Positions 53,400 through 62,828 are shown, counted from the stretch's first letter. The stretch: 64,000 nt of DNA from Cloacibacillus sp. An23 (GCF_002159945.1 NZ_NFJQ01000001.1:248001-312000), one strand, 5' to 3'. The notes: generated by a model not told the origin, from the sequence alone. Program-made: numbers and translations.

Positions 53400-54068
53400 T
53401 CAGAATCTCCGCCGCACGAGGTCCGCGCTCACGTCGAGCTTCATCTCCGTCCTGTCGAGCAGCTCTTTCAGACTTACGTCGTCCGCTATATCGGTGAGAA
53501 CCATGCGCCCGTAGATGTTCCGCACGACGCAGTATTCCGTGGCTATTACGTCCACGGTCCCACGCCCCGTGAGCGGGAGCGAGCATTTGCGCACGAGCTT
53601 GCATTTCCCGTTTTTGTCGAAGTGGCGCGTCGCTGCGTAGACTTTTTTCGCGCCGGCTACGATGTCCATCGCGCCGCCCATGCCCGGGATTCTTTTCTGC
53701 GGTATCATCCAGTTCGCTATGCTGCCCTCTCCGTCCACTTCGAGAGCGCCGAGCACCGTGACGTCGATGTGTCCGCCGCGCATTATCGCGAAGCTCAGCT
53801 CGGCGGAGATTATCGCGCCGCCGGGCAGCACGCGCACCGGAGCGCCGCCCGCGTCGATGACGCGCAGGTCGTTTTTGTCAGGGTTCGGCCCCGCATTTAT
53901 CACGCCGTTTTCCGTCTGGAGAATGACGCGCACGCCATCCGGCAGGTAGTCCGGCACGAGCTGCGGTATCCCTATGCCGAGGTTGACGAGCGCGCCGTCT
54001 TCGAGCTCCGACGCTATGACGCGCGCTATGCGGACGCGCGCCTCGTTTTCGCTAAGTTCTGGAAGCAT
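53400..54068 (-). CDS. 3-oxoacid CoA-transferase subunit B
   Basis: 222 residues, beta subunit of a family I CoA-transferase. NLGIGIPQLV near residue 29, the catalytic Glu in QTENGVINAG and GGHIDVTVLGALEVD are all present. Moves CoA between a short acyl-CoA and an acid, typically in fermentation of branched-chain or 3-oxo acids. Overlaps subunit A by 17 bases. Confidence 0.92.
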   Translation of the reverse strand: MLPELSENEARVRIARVIASELEDGALVNLGIGIPQLVPDYLPDGVRVILQTENGVINAGPNPDKNDLRVIDAGGAPVRVLPGGAIISAELSFAIMRGGHIDVTVLGALEVDGEGSIANWMIPQKRIPGMGGAMDIVAGAKKVYAATRHFDKNGKCKLVRKCSLPLTGRGTVDVIATEYCVVRNIYGRMVLTDIADDVSLKELLDRTEMKLDVSADLVRRRF

Positions 54069-54759
54069 ATTTTCCCTCCTTCCTGAGTACGAGCGCGTCC
54101 ACGAATATGCCGGGGGTGACGGCTTCGTCCGGCTCTATCGCGCCTATTGGGACTATCTCGTCCACCTCGGCGATCACGGTTTTCGCAGCCGTCGCCATCG
54201 TCGGGTTGAAGTTCCTGTTCGTGCCGAAATAGGTGAGATTTCCAGCTTCGTCGGCAGTGTGCGCCTTTATGAAAGCTATGTCCGCGGTCAGAGCGCGCTC
54301 GACTATGTAGCGCCGTCCGTCGAGTTCCAGCGTGTCGCGCCCTTCTTCGTATACGGTGTCGATGCCGGTCGGAGTAAGAACGCCGCCGAGCCCGGCTCCG
54401 CCCGCTCGTATGCGCTCGACGAACGTCCCCATCGGTATCAGCTCCACCTTGAGTTCGCCTTTCGTGTAAAGCTCCTGCGTCCGTCTGTTGAGCCCTATGT
54501 GCGAGGCTGTGAGCGAGCCGAGCTGCCCGTTCACGACGAGCTTCGCGACGCCGACCGGCTCCGGCTCCTTGTCGTTGTACCAGCTCGTGTCTACACATAT
54601 AAGATTTATGTCCCGCGTGCCGGCGGCGCAGAGAGCGTCTATAAGCGTGTAGGGCGCGCCGCCGTAGTTGAAGCCGCCGACCATCAGCGACGAGCCGGGC
54701 TTTACGAGCGCCGCGGCCTCTTCGGGGCTTAAGACAGGTTTTATAAAAGGTTTCGCCAC
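54052..54759 (-). CDS. 3-oxoacid CoA-transferase subunit A
   Basis: 235 residues, alpha subunit. SSLMVGGFNYGGAP near the start, then a DEAGNLTYFGTNRNFNP block in the second half. Forms the dimer with subunit B. The pair diverges from the M20/RocB gene. Confidence 0.9.
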   Translation of the reverse strand: MAKPFIKPVLSPEEAAALVKPGSSLMVGGFNYGGAPYTLIDALCAAGTRDINLICVDTSWYNDKEPEPVGVAKLVVNGQLGSLTASHIGLNRRTQELYTKGELKVELIPMGTFVERIRAGGAGLGGVLTPTGIDTVYEEGRDTLELDGRRYIVERALTADIAFIKAHTADEAGNLTYFGTNRNFNPTMATAAKTVIAEVDEIVPIGAIEPDEAVTPGIFVDALVLRKEGKYASRT

Positions 54760-54876
54760 GTTGCGCCTCCTCTCGAATACTCTATAAGTTTCCCGGCGAA
54801 GCCGCGCACTGTCAAGAAAAATCTGCGCGCGCGCCGCGCTTGTGATATTATTGCCCTAAACGGAGGCGATAAAAAT

Positions 54877-56478
54877 ATGAAACGTGAGTATCTTCTGTCG
54901 ATGATAAAGGAGCTTGTCGCGATACCGAGCGTCACCGAGAGCGCGGAGGAGAGCGCGCCGGCTGCGTGGCTCCGCGCGCGGCTCGAAAAGCTGCCGTACT
55001 TCGCGCAGAATCCGGAGCGCCTGATAACGGCTGAGACGACGCTCGAAGGTTCGCCGCACGCGCTGAAGTCGCTCGTCGCGCGCGTGGACGCGGCGAAGGA
55101 GACGAAGCGCACGGTACTCCTAGTGAGCCATTTCGACGTCGTGGACGTGAGCGTCTACGGCGACGCCGCGCGGCACGCCTTCGACACGGAAGAGCTCGGC
55201 AAAATTTTCGGCGCGGACGAAGATACGCTCTACGGGCGCGGCGTCATGGACATGAAGTGCGGCGTGGCGCTTGAAGCCGCGCTTCTCGAAGAGTTCGCGC
55301 AGGACAGAGATCTTTTCGGCGTCAACGTCGTCGCCGCCTTCGTAGGAGACGAGGAAAATTCTTCGGCCGGGATGCGCGGCGCTCTGCCGGTCATAACGCG
55401 CATGATAGAAGAAGACGGGCTGGAATTCGTCGCGGCCCTCAACACGGAACCGGGAGAGGCGGGAAAATCCGGCCTGGTCGGCCCGATGGTGTTCCTCGGC
55501 ACGCTTGGCAAGCTCATGCCGAGCTTCTACGTGCGCGGGCGCGGCGCTCACGTCGGCAGCTGCTACGACGGATTTTCCGCGGCTCTCGCCGTATCGCGCC
55601 TCGTCTGCGCCGCGGAGGGTAACCGCTGCCTAGCCGACCCGCTTCACGGCGTATGCGAGCCGTCGTGGATATGCCTCGACATGAAAGTCATGCGCGAGAC
55701 ATACAGCGTCACCGTCCCCGACAGGGCCTACGCCTATTTCAACTGCTTCACGACGGGCAACACTCCGGAAAAAGTCATGAACCAGATGAAAGGTCTCGCC
55801 GTCCGCGCGCTTGCGGAAACTTCGGAGCAGCACGCGGAGTCGTGCGCGGCTCTGACCGAAATCGGCTACGACGGTTCGCGCTTCGTCCAGTCCGAGCCCG
55901 TGGTCTACACGCTCGGCGAACTCGGGGCGATGGCCCGGGCGCGGCGCGGAGACAGATTCGGCGCCGAGCTAGACGATTTTATAAAAAATCTGCCGCCCGG
56001 CGACATGCGGGCGCGCGGCATCCGCGTCGTAGACTTTATCGCCGACGCATCTGGCGCGGAAGGCCCGTACGCCGTCTGCTTCTTCCTGCCGCCGTGGATG
56101 CCGCCGCGCACCGACTTCACAGGCGACCCGCGCGACAAGAAAGTCGTGGATGCGGCGCGCGCCGTGGAAAAGCTCTGCAAAGAGAAGTACGGCCTCGATA
56201 TGACCGAGGTCGAGTTATTCGCCGGCCTCTGCGACCTCAGCTACGCCGGAGCGAAAATTTCGGACGGCGACGTGAAAACCCTTTCGGAGAACATGCCGGG
56301 CTGGGGCGAGCTGTACAAACTGCCGCTTTCCGAAATGCGCGCGCTCGGCCTGCCGGTGATGAACCTCGGCCCGAGCGGCGAAGCTCCGCACAAAAAGGAC
56401 GAGCGCCTCTATCTGCGCTACTCGCTCGAGGCGCTGCCCGAGCTTCTGTACGCCGCTGTACGCGAGCTCGCGGAATAA
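54877..56478 (+). CDS. M20 family peptidase, RocB-like
   Basis: 533 residues, longer than ordinary M20 enzymes and close in length to RocB. Metal-site motifs: LVSHFDVVD, LYGRGVMDMKCG and the Glu pair VGDEENSS. RocB is linked to arginine use in Bacillus but its reaction is not established. GGAGGCG precedes the ATG. Confidence 0.85.
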   Translation: MKREYLLSMIKELVAIPSVTESAEESAPAAWLRARLEKLPYFAQNPERLITAETTLEGSPHALKSLVARVDAAKETKRTVLLVSHFDVVDVSVYGDAARHAFDTEELGKIFGADEDTLYGRGVMDMKCGVALEAALLEEFAQDRDLFGVNVVAAFVGDEENSSAGMRGALPVITRMIEEDGLEFVAALNTEPGEAGKSGLVGPMVFLGTLGKLMPSFYVRGRGAHVGSCYDGFSAALAVSRLVCAAEGNRCLADPLHGVCEPSWICLDMKVMRETYSVTVPDRAYAYFNCFTTGNTPEKVMNQMKGLAVRALAETSEQHAESCAALTEIGYDGSRFVQSEPVVYTLGELGAMARARRGDRFGAELDDFIKNLPPGDMRARGIRVVDFIADASGAEGPYAVCFFLPPWMPPRTDFTGDPRDKKVVDAARAVEKLCKEKYGLDMTEVELFAGLCDLSYAGAKISDGDVKTLSENMPGWGELYKLPLSEMRALGLPVMNLGPSGEAPHKKDERLYLRYSLEALPELLYAAVRELAE

Positions 56479-56487
56479 AAAAAGCAC

Positions 56488-56511
56488 GGGGGCCGCGCGG
56501 CCCCCTTTTTT
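56488..56511 (+). terminator. Terminator after the RocB-like gene
   Basis: GGGGGCC/GGCCCCC stem with a GCGC loop, followed by six T. Confidence 0.9.
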
Positions 56512-56567
56512 ACGCCTTTTCGCCGCCCGCGCGAAACGCGCGCGATTTAACAAGAAGCGCGCGCTCT

Positions 56568-56583
56568 GTGGTACAATTACCAC
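56568..56583 (+). promoter_or_regulatory. Palindrome GTGGTA-CAAT-TACCAC over a -10
   Basis: Perfect 6-base arms; it contains TACAAT, a possible -10 for the GNAT gene, so it may be an operator. Confidence 0.4.
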
Positions 56584-56621
56584 GAAATTGAGAAACATAC
56601 GGGGGAGAAGAAACAGAAACT

Positions 56622-57092
56622 ATGTACGACGACGATGTTCGAATACGTCTCGCGAAACCCGCAGAGGCCGAAGAGCTGACAGACATAGCCTGGCGCTCCA
56701 AAGGCTACTGGGACTATCCGTCAGACGTGATGAACAGATTCCGCGGGCTTCTTACGATAAAGCAGGATTTTGTAGAGGCGAACCCGACATACCTCATCGA
56801 GCACGACGACACGGGCGAAAAGCTCGGCTTCTACGCGCTCGAAAAGAAAAACGGCGGCTGGTGGCTGCGCCACATGTGGGTGCTGCCAGAGGAGATAGGC
56901 ACCGGGCTCGGAGGCAAGCTCTTCTGCCACGCCTGCGAGATAGCCGAGACGATGGGCGCGGAGGAGCTCAACATCCTCTCCGACCCGAACTCCGAAGGCT
57001 TCTACCTCCACATGGGTGCGGAGCGCGCCGGCGAGGCCGAGAGCAAAGAAATGCCGGGCTGCACTCAGCCGGTGCTCCGCGTAAAGCTTTAA
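56622..57092 (+). CDS. GNAT-family N-acetyltransferase
   Basis: 156 residues, one GNAT domain. The acetyl-CoA loop is EEIGTGLGGKLF, preceded by the strand WWLRHMWVLP; LNILSDPNSEGFYLHMGA is the late conserved block. Substrate unknown. It ends 1 base before the helicase ATG, so the two are coupled. Confidence 0.88.
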   Translation: MYDDDVRIRLAKPAEAEELTDIAWRSKGYWDYPSDVMNRFRGLLTIKQDFVEANPTYLIEHDDTGEKLGFYALEKKNGGWWLRHMWVLPEEIGTGLGGKLFCHACEIAETMGAEELNILSDPNSEGFYLHMGAERAGEAESKEMPGCTQPVLRVKL

Positions 57093-57093
57093 G

Positions 57094-58662
57094 ATGCTCT
57101 ATAAATGGCAGGAAAAGGCGCTCGCCGCGATAGAAGGGCGCAGCGCAATACTCTCAGCGCCCACCGGCAGCGGCAAGACGTGGGTCGCCTACATCTGGGC
57201 CGGCCTCATGGAGCGCGACGGAACGCCGCGCCTTCCAGAGGGGCGCGTCATCTTCACCGCGCCGATAAAGGCGCTGTCGAACGAGCGCTACCTCGACCTC
57301 AAGGGCATGGGGTTCGACGTCGGCCTCGAGACGGGAGACTTCAAGAAAAACGCCGGAGCCTCCGTCCTCTGCTGCACGCAGGAGATATACACGCTCAAAT
57401 ACGCGCATCTTCCGGGCCAGCGCGTCGTCATAGACGAGTTCCACTTCATATTCAACGACCCTGAGCGCGCGCGCGCCTACATCGACGGGCTGCGCGGCAC
57501 CTCGGACGACAGCCGCATACTCGTCATGTCCGCGACCTTCGGCAATCCGGAGCGCGTGCGCCGCTACCTCGAAGAGATGGCGCGGCGCGACTTCGCGCTC
57601 TTCGGGACGAACGACCGCGTCACGAGACTCGTCTACAAACGGCGCGGCACGCGCTTCGCGCAGATACACGACGCGCTCATCTTCGCATTTTCCAAGAAGG
57701 GCGTCGAATGGGCCGCGGCTCAGACCGCGAAGACGCGCCGCAAAATAAGCCGCGAAAAGCGCGAGCGGCTGCGCGAGATAGCCGAGATACTCGAAGTCTC
57801 AAAGCTGCCCGACACGATGCTGCGCGGCGTCGGCATGTATTTCGGCTCCATGCTGCCGAAGGAAAAGCTGCTCGTCGAGATGGCCTTCCGCGAGCGCATA
57901 ATAGACGTCGTGGCCGGCACCGACGCCCTCTCGCTCGGCGTCAACCTTCCCGCCGAAAGCGTCATTTTCGCGCAGATGGCGAAATTCATCGACGGCCCGC
58001 TGACGCGCAACGAATTTCTTCAGATGGCGGGGCGCGCGGGACGAAAAGGCTTCTTCAACACAGGCTACGTATCCTACATACCGCGCAGCAAATGCGAAAA
58101 CTTCGACTACGACACCGGGCTGCTCTACCTCGAGACCCTCGACAAGCCGTGCGAAGAGGCGAAGATAAAGCTGCTCCCCGCTATAGGCCGCCTGCTCAAA
58201 AACGAGGTGGACGTGGAGACCGAGGCGAAGGTGATAGCCGAATGTTCCATGCCGCGCCGCGGCCTGCGCGCCGTCACGCGCGAGGTCGAGGGCGCGCTGC
58301 GCGAGATAACGCAGGCCCTCTCCGCTATAAAGGACCGCCGCGAGCGCTCGCGCGTCCGCACGATACTCGGCGACATATGGAGCGACGAAATGGAGCGCGA
58401 CGTCAACATAGCCCTCGCGCGCCTCTTCGCGGAGGAGGGCGAGCCCGACGCGCTGAAATGCGCGCAGCTCCTGAAAAAGACGGAGCGCAACTATCTGCAG
58501 GCGCTGCTCAAGATAAAGCGCTTCGCGAACCGCCTGCCGGAGCAGTACCGCTTCTCGCATATGGAGCGCGTGGACGAGGCCGTCAACGAGATCGACGGCT
58601 CCGTGTTCGGCTTCGAGGACAAGATACGCCAGATAAAGATAACTGAGGAAGCCGAGGGCTGA
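57094..58662 (+). CDS. Ski2-like superfamily 2 helicase
   Basis: 522 residues. Motif I APTGSGKT, Ia FTAPIKALSNERY, II DEFH, III MSATFGNP, IV-V region VVAGTDALSLGVNLPAESV and VI QMAGRAGRKG. This pattern matches Ski2/Mtr4-type RNA helicases, but the protein is about half their length and lacks the large accessory arch. Likely an ATP-driven RNA (or DNA) helicase in the cytoplasm; its substrate is unknown. Confidence 0.9.
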   Translation: MLYKWQEKALAAIEGRSAILSAPTGSGKTWVAYIWAGLMERDGTPRLPEGRVIFTAPIKALSNERYLDLKGMGFDVGLETGDFKKNAGASVLCCTQEIYTLKYAHLPGQRVVIDEFHFIFNDPERARAYIDGLRGTSDDSRILVMSATFGNPERVRRYLEEMARRDFALFGTNDRVTRLVYKRRGTRFAQIHDALIFAFSKKGVEWAAAQTAKTRRKISREKRERLREIAEILEVSKLPDTMLRGVGMYFGSMLPKEKLLVEMAFRERIIDVVAGTDALSLGVNLPAESVIFAQMAKFIDGPLTRNEFLQMAGRAGRKGFFNTGYVSYIPRSKCENFDYDTGLLYLETLDKPCEEAKIKLLPAIGRLLKNEVDVETEAKVIAECSMPRRGLRAVTREVEGALREITQALSAIKDRRERSRVRTILGDIWSDEMERDVNIALARLFAEEGEPDALKCAQLLKKTERNYLQALLKIKRFANRLPEQYRFSHMERVDEAVNEIDGSVFGFEDKIRQIKITEEAEG

Positions 58663-58764
58663 CGCCGGCGCTTTCCGCGCCGCCGCGAACGCGCCGGCCC
58701 ATCAGATGGTAAAATGGATGAGAGATGAAACGAACGCCGCGCACGCGGCGAAGGAGTGAGCCCC

Positions 58765-59082
58765 GTGAACTTGGCGGGGATCGCGGCGGCGGCCGTCTGC
58801 TTCGTCTGTATAGGTTTATTCCATCCGATCGTCATAATGGCCGAATATCGCTTCTCGGCGCGCTGCTGGCCAGTCTTTCTCGCGGCCGGGGCGCTCTGCA
58901 TAGCCTCATCGCTGTTCTTTGAGGCGCTGCTCGTCTCCGTAGCGCTCGGCGCGATAGGATGCAGCTGCCTGTGGAGCATAATAGAGCTGAAAGAGCAGGA
59001 GCGGCGCGTCGCGCGGGGATGGTTCCCTAAAAATCCAAAACGCGCGGCGAAGGAGAGTCGAGGCGGTGCGGACGGAAAGTGA
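58765..59082 (+). CDS. DUF4491 family small membrane protein
   Basis: 105 residues, three hydrophobic helices and a basic C-terminus. Blocks GLFHPIVIMAEY and LWSIIELKEQERRVARGWFP identify DUF4491. Function unknown. The GTG at 58765 was chosen because GAAGGAG lies 8 bases upstream; the earlier GTG at 58756 sits in the ribosome site. Confidence 0.85.
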   Translation: MNLAGIAAAAVCFVCIGLFHPIVIMAEYRFSARCWPVFLAAGALCIASSLFFEALLVSVALGAIGCSCLWSIIELKEQERRVARGWFPKNPKRAAKESRGGADGK

Positions 59083-59180
59083 CGCGCGGCGCGGCATACG
59101 GCGGCGTCCGTCCTCCGGCGCATGAACTTAGGGGCTGCGTGGGCCGATCCGGCGGCGTTCCGCGAAAGGGGTATGGTTCT

Positions 59181-59861
59181 GTGAAGGCTTCGATGAAGTT
59201 CAAAATTCTAGTAGACGTCGCTATGACGGCGGCGCTTTACTTCTGTATGGCCTACATGCTCGTCGGCGAAGAGGCGCACGAATGGGCCGGGAGCGGCCTC
59301 CTCCTGCTCTTCATCCTACACAACGTTCTGAACCGAAGGTGGTACGGCGCGCTCTTCGCAGGACGCTGGACCGCGCTGAGGATTTTCCAGACCGCCGTCA
59401 ACCTGCTCTGCCTCGTCTCGATGGCCGCCGCGGCAGTCAGCGGCGCCGCGATGTCGCGCTATATCTACGACGTGCCCTTCCTCAGAGACGGCGCGTCGCT
59501 CGCGCGCGTCGTCCACATGCTCGCCGCCTACTGGGGCTACTGCTTCATGTCACTGCACCTCGGCCTGCACTGGAGCATGATGATCGGGATGGTCAAGAGC
59601 TCGCCGCTCGCCGCGCGCGCGCCGCGCGGAACCGGGGCCGTGATGCGGCTCGCGGGCTTCGCCGCGGCCTGCTTCGGCGTGAGCGCGCTTCTGCGTCAGA
59701 ATCTGCTCGCTTATATGTTCCTTCGCAGCCAGTTCGTATTTTTCGACTTCGAGCGCCCGCTCGCGCTTTTCTTTCTCGACTATGCCGGAATAATGGCTCT
59801 CTGGGTGTGGACGGCCCATTACCTCCGCGCCCTCATGCTCCGCTCCGCGCGCAAAAGTTGA
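59181..59861 (+). CDS. DUF4405 family membrane protein (cytochrome b-like)
   Basis: 226 residues, about six helices. Matches DUF4405: early LLFILHNVLNRRWY and a second His-containing helix CFMSLHLGLHWSMM, which look like heme-ligand positions of a four-helix cytochrome b domain. Probably an inner-membrane electron carrier of unknown partner. GTG at 59181 has AAAGGGG upstream. Confidence 0.85.
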   Translation: MKASMKFKILVDVAMTAALYFCMAYMLVGEEAHEWAGSGLLLLFILHNVLNRRWYGALFAGRWTALRIFQTAVNLLCLVSMAAAAVSGAAMSRYIYDVPFLRDGASLARVVHMLAAYWGYCFMSLHLGLHWSMMIGMVKSSPLAARAPRGTGAVMRLAGFAAACFGVSALLRQNLLAYMFLRSQFVFFDFERPLALFFLDYAGIMALWVWTAHYLRALMLRSARKS

Positions 59862-59890
59862 CGGGCGAGAAGCCCCGCTGACAGATACGT

Positions 59891-59927
59891 AAAGCCCCGC
59901 GCCGGACTGCGCTGGGCTTTCTTTATA
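59891..59927 (+). terminator. Terminator after the DUF4405 gene
   Basis: AAAGCCCCGCGC pairing with GCGCTGGGCTTT (one mismatch), then CTTTATA. Confidence 0.6.
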
Positions 59928-60158
59928 CCCGTGAAGCATAGAGCGCTGATAATCCACGGGTATTAGACATTGAGCGGCCGCTAATTTAAGATTTTGTCCG
60001 TGAACGGGAGAATTGAGCGAGCGGCATGAACTTCCGCTCGCGGCGCAAAGAGCCGGAACCACTGGGATTTTCACTGACTGCGCGTCCCTTGCCGGCATAC
60101 GAGAGGATTTTTTGAAGAGGACGCGCGGCCTGCGCGGTTTTACGGAGGTTTTGAAAAA
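59928..60158. other. Gap before the Tat-exported pair
   Basis: No gene. It holds a perfect 8-base hairpin GCGAGCGG/CCGCTCGC (about 60017-60041) in the leader of the next operon, otherwise nothing recognisable. Confidence 0.4.
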
Positions 60159-61133
60159 ATGACGGCGGGCATGACGAGAAGAGATTTTATAAAAACGATG
60201 GGCGCCGCGGGCGGCGCGGCTCTGATGGGCGGAGCCGCACGCGCTGCGGCCGAGGCGGCGGAAAATGTAGCTGCGGACGGAATTTTGAAGGGCGTCTGCG
60301 ACATACACATACACTGCGCGCCCGACACGAAGCCGCGCTGCACGAGCGAGCTCGGCCTGTCGCGGCGCGCGAAGGCCGCGGGCTGCCGCGCACTGATGTT
60401 CAAGTCCAACGACTGGAGCTGCCACGACAGGGCCTATCTCATACGCGAGGCCGTGCCGGGCTTCGAGGTGTTCGGAAGCATCTGTATGAACCGCGTCCAC
60501 GGCGGCCGCGTCAACGTCTACGCCGCAGAGCAGGCGGTCAAAACGGACGGCGGCCTCTGCCGCTGCATCTGGATGCCGACGCTCGCGGCCGAATATCCTC
60601 TGCGCGGCGCGGGCGGAGATTTCCGCGGCATTCCCGTGCTCGACGGGAGCGGCGCGGTGCTGCCCGAGGTCGTGCGCGTCATGGAAATATGCGCGGAGGC
60701 AAACATAATTTTCGCGACGGGCCACTGCTCGCCCGACGAGAGCCTGACGCTCGCCGCGAAGGCGAAGGAGGTCGGCGTGCACAAGTTCGTCGTCACACAC
60801 GTGAACTCGCTGATGTGGAAGATGACGCGCGGCCAGATAGAGCGCGCCGTCGAGCTCGGCGCCTACGTCGAATACTGCTACCTGCCTCGCCTCTGGGGGC
60901 CGGGGACAGGCAACCCTGAGTTCGAACGCCAGAGCGCGGAGGAATTCCTGAGCTACGCGCGCACCGTCCCCGAGCGCAGCTTCATATCAACGGACCTCGG
61001 ACAGCGCGGCAACCCCGACCCGCTCGACGGCATGAGGATGTGCATAGAAGAGCTGACCGCGGCCGGCGTTCCGCAGCGCGACATAGACCTAATGGTGCGC
61101 GTCAACCCCGCGCGCCTCATCGGACTGGAATAG
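60159..61133 (+). CDS. Tat-exported amidohydrolase-like protein (DUF6282)
   Basis: 324 residues. An N-terminal twin-arginine signal (MTRRDFIKTMGAAGG.. about 30 residues) precedes an amidohydrolase-type metal-binding domain: CDIHIHCAPDT, ATGHCSPDES, VVTHVNSL and STDLGQ. This matches the DUF6282 family, whose reaction is unknown. Twin-arginine export implies folding and metal loading in the cytoplasm before crossing. GGAGG precedes the ATG. Confidence 0.82.
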   Translation: MTAGMTRRDFIKTMGAAGGAALMGGAARAAAEAAENVAADGILKGVCDIHIHCAPDTKPRCTSELGLSRRAKAAGCRALMFKSNDWSCHDRAYLIREAVPGFEVFGSICMNRVHGGRVNVYAAEQAVKTDGGLCRCIWMPTLAAEYPLRGAGGDFRGIPVLDGSGAVLPEVVRVMEICAEANIIFATGHCSPDESLTLAAKAKEVGVHKFVVTHVNSLMWKMTRGQIERAVELGAYVEYCYLPRLWGPGTGNPEFERQSAEEFLSYARTVPERSFISTDLGQRGNPDPLDGMRMCIEELTAAGVPQRDIDLMVRVNPARLIGLE

Positions 61134-61152
61134 ACGGAAGGGAAGCGAAAAA

Positions 61153-62442
61153 ATGAACAGACGCGATTTTCTCAAATCGGCGGCGATACTCGGCGCGGCG
61201 GGCTCCGTGCTCGGCGGCGGCAAAGCCTTCGCGGCGGAGGCGGCGGCATCGGCCGGCCCCGTGACGAAAGCCCTCAACTACAACCCTAAGATGAACTACC
61301 GCCCTATGGGGCGCACTGGCGTAAACGTCTCGGCGCTCGGCTTCGGCCTCCTGCGCCTGCCGATGCTCGCCGACGGCAAAACCGTGGACATGGACCAGAG
61401 CGTCGCGATGGTGCGCCGCGCTATAGAAGGCGGCGTAAACTACATCGACACCGGGCGCGTCTACCTCGGCGGGCAGAGCGAGGCGGTCGCGGGCAAAGCG
61501 CTCGCTGGAAACTGGCGCGACCGCGTCTACCTCACGTCGAAGGCCGCGTGGTGGATCATGGAGCGCCCCGAAGATTTTGAAAAGCAGTTCGACGAGTCGC
61601 GCCGCGCCATGAACACCGACGTGATAGACTTCTACCACATCCACATGATAATGCACCGCGGCTGGCGCGAAAAAGTCATTCCCTACAAACTCATCGACAA
61701 GATGATGAAGCTCAAGGAGCAGGGCAAAATACGCTTCGCCGGCTTCTCCTTCCACGACAGGCTCCAGCTATTCAAAGAAGTGCTGGACGCGAACCCGGGC
61801 TGGGATTTCTGCCTCATTCAGCACAACTACCTCGACTACGAGTACGAGGCGGGAGTGCTCGGGCCGAAATACGCCGCGGCAAACGGCATGGGCCTCGCCG
61901 TGATGAAGCCCGTGCGCACGGGATTCCTCGCCAACCTTCCGCAGTCGATGCGCGACGCGCTGCGCTCGACCGGCGTGACGAAGCCCGACGCCGAATGGGC
62001 GCTCGACTACCTCTGGGACATTCCGGAGGTCAGCGTCACGGTCAGCGGCATGGGCTCGATGGCCGACGTCGAGGCCAACCTCGACTACGCGTCGCGCGCG
62101 AAGCCGGACATGCTGACCCCAGACGAGCGCGAAGCTCTGGGCCGGGCGATACGCGCCTACCGCGGCACGCCGGGCCACGTTGACTGCACCGGCTGCTACC
62201 AGTGCATCCCGTGCCCGCACAACGTCGCCGTCGGCTACATCTTCGCCTACGTCTACAACAACTACCTGCTCCACAGAAACAAAGAGCGCGCTATGTTCGA
62301 CTACACGACTTCGATGTCCCCGATACAGCGCGGCGCTCCCGCATCCGCCTGCGTAGACTGCGGAGAATGTTTGCCCAAATGCCCGCAGAAGCTCGACATC
62401 CCGAAACACCTTAAAGAAGTGGCGGCTGAGTTCGGCTTCTAG
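61153..62442 (+). CDS. Tat-exported aldo/keto reductase with C-terminal 4Fe-4S domain
   Basis: 429 residues. Tat signal MNRRDFLKSAAILGAAG, then a TIM-barrel aldo/keto reductase with the catalytic set D and Y in YIDTGRVYLGG, K in YLTSKAAWW and H in FYHIHMIMH. The C-terminal domain has two ferredoxin-like Cys clusters, CTGCYQCIPCP and CVDCGECLPKCP. The combination of a reductase, iron-sulfur clusters and Tat export implies a periplasmic oxidoreductase. It starts 19 bases after the amidohydrolase and is in the same operon. Confidence 0.9.
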   Translation: MNRRDFLKSAAILGAAGSVLGGGKAFAAEAAASAGPVTKALNYNPKMNYRPMGRTGVNVSALGFGLLRLPMLADGKTVDMDQSVAMVRRAIEGGVNYIDTGRVYLGGQSEAVAGKALAGNWRDRVYLTSKAAWWIMERPEDFEKQFDESRRAMNTDVIDFYHIHMIMHRGWREKVIPYKLIDKMMKLKEQGKIRFAGFSFHDRLQLFKEVLDANPGWDFCLIQHNYLDYEYEAGVLGPKYAAANGMGLAVMKPVRTGFLANLPQSMRDALRSTGVTKPDAEWALDYLWDIPEVSVTVSGMGSMADVEANLDYASRAKPDMLTPDEREALGRAIRAYRGTPGHVDCTGCYQCIPCPHNVAVGYIFAYVYNNYLLHRNKERAMFDYTTSMSPIQRGAPASACVDCGECLPKCPQKLDIPKHLKEVAAEFGF

Positions 62443-62590
62443 CGCTTCGCCCATTTCCATAAAATCATAAAAATGTGCGCCGCTTCCGATAGAGAAAAAT
62501 CCCGGAAGCGGCGCTTACGCTTGCCGCCGCGGCGGAACAGCCGTGCGCGGACGCGCAGAGCCGGGCGCGCGTGAGCTATGGTTGTTTAAT

Positions 62591-62740
62591 CAACAAAGAG
62601 ATACAGTTGGTTTCACCGTCATTCCGCGTTTTGACGCGGAGCCCAGTTGCTTTTATCCGACTGAGTCGTAACGTTGTTAAAGCCGCGGGATTCCGCGTCA
62701 AGCGCGGAATGGCTATTAGACCGGCTATTTCTCTTTGTTG
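62591..62740. repeat. MITE-like palindromic element, about 150 bases
   Basis: Ends CAACAAAGAGATA (62591-62603) and TATTTCTCTTTGTTG (62726-62740) are imperfect terminal inverted repeats. Inside them ATTCCGCGTTTTGACGCGGA (62621-62640) pairs with TCCGCGTCAAGCGCGGAAT (62692-62710). It has no coding capacity and lies in a gene-free convergent gap. Confidence 0.7.
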
Positions 62741-62754
62741 GCTACCATATATAA

Positions 62755-62792
62755 AAGAGAAGAGAGAAGCCGCGCGGACTCTCTCTTCTCTT
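62755..62792 (-). terminator. Terminator of the surface protein gene
   Basis: Perfect 12-base stem AAGAGAAGAGAG/CTCTCTTCTCTT, followed on the minus strand by TTTTATATAT. Confidence 0.65.
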
Positions 62793-62828
62793 ACATTATG
62801 CACTTTGCGCCGCTGTGCTGCGCGTTCG

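Larger units (their letters stand above)
62443..62828. other. Convergent gap with hairpin and palindromic element
   Basis: Holds a perfect 11-base hairpin GCGCCGCTTCC/GGAAGCGGCGC (62477-62514; possible terminator for the reductase), the palindromic repeat at 62591-62740, and a terminator hairpin for the minus-strand gene (62755-62792). Confidence 0.65.

Noticed and set aside
60010-60150. Riboswitch upstream of the Tat pair
   Set aside because: There is a hairpin, but no conserved core of a riboswitch class I know could be matched.
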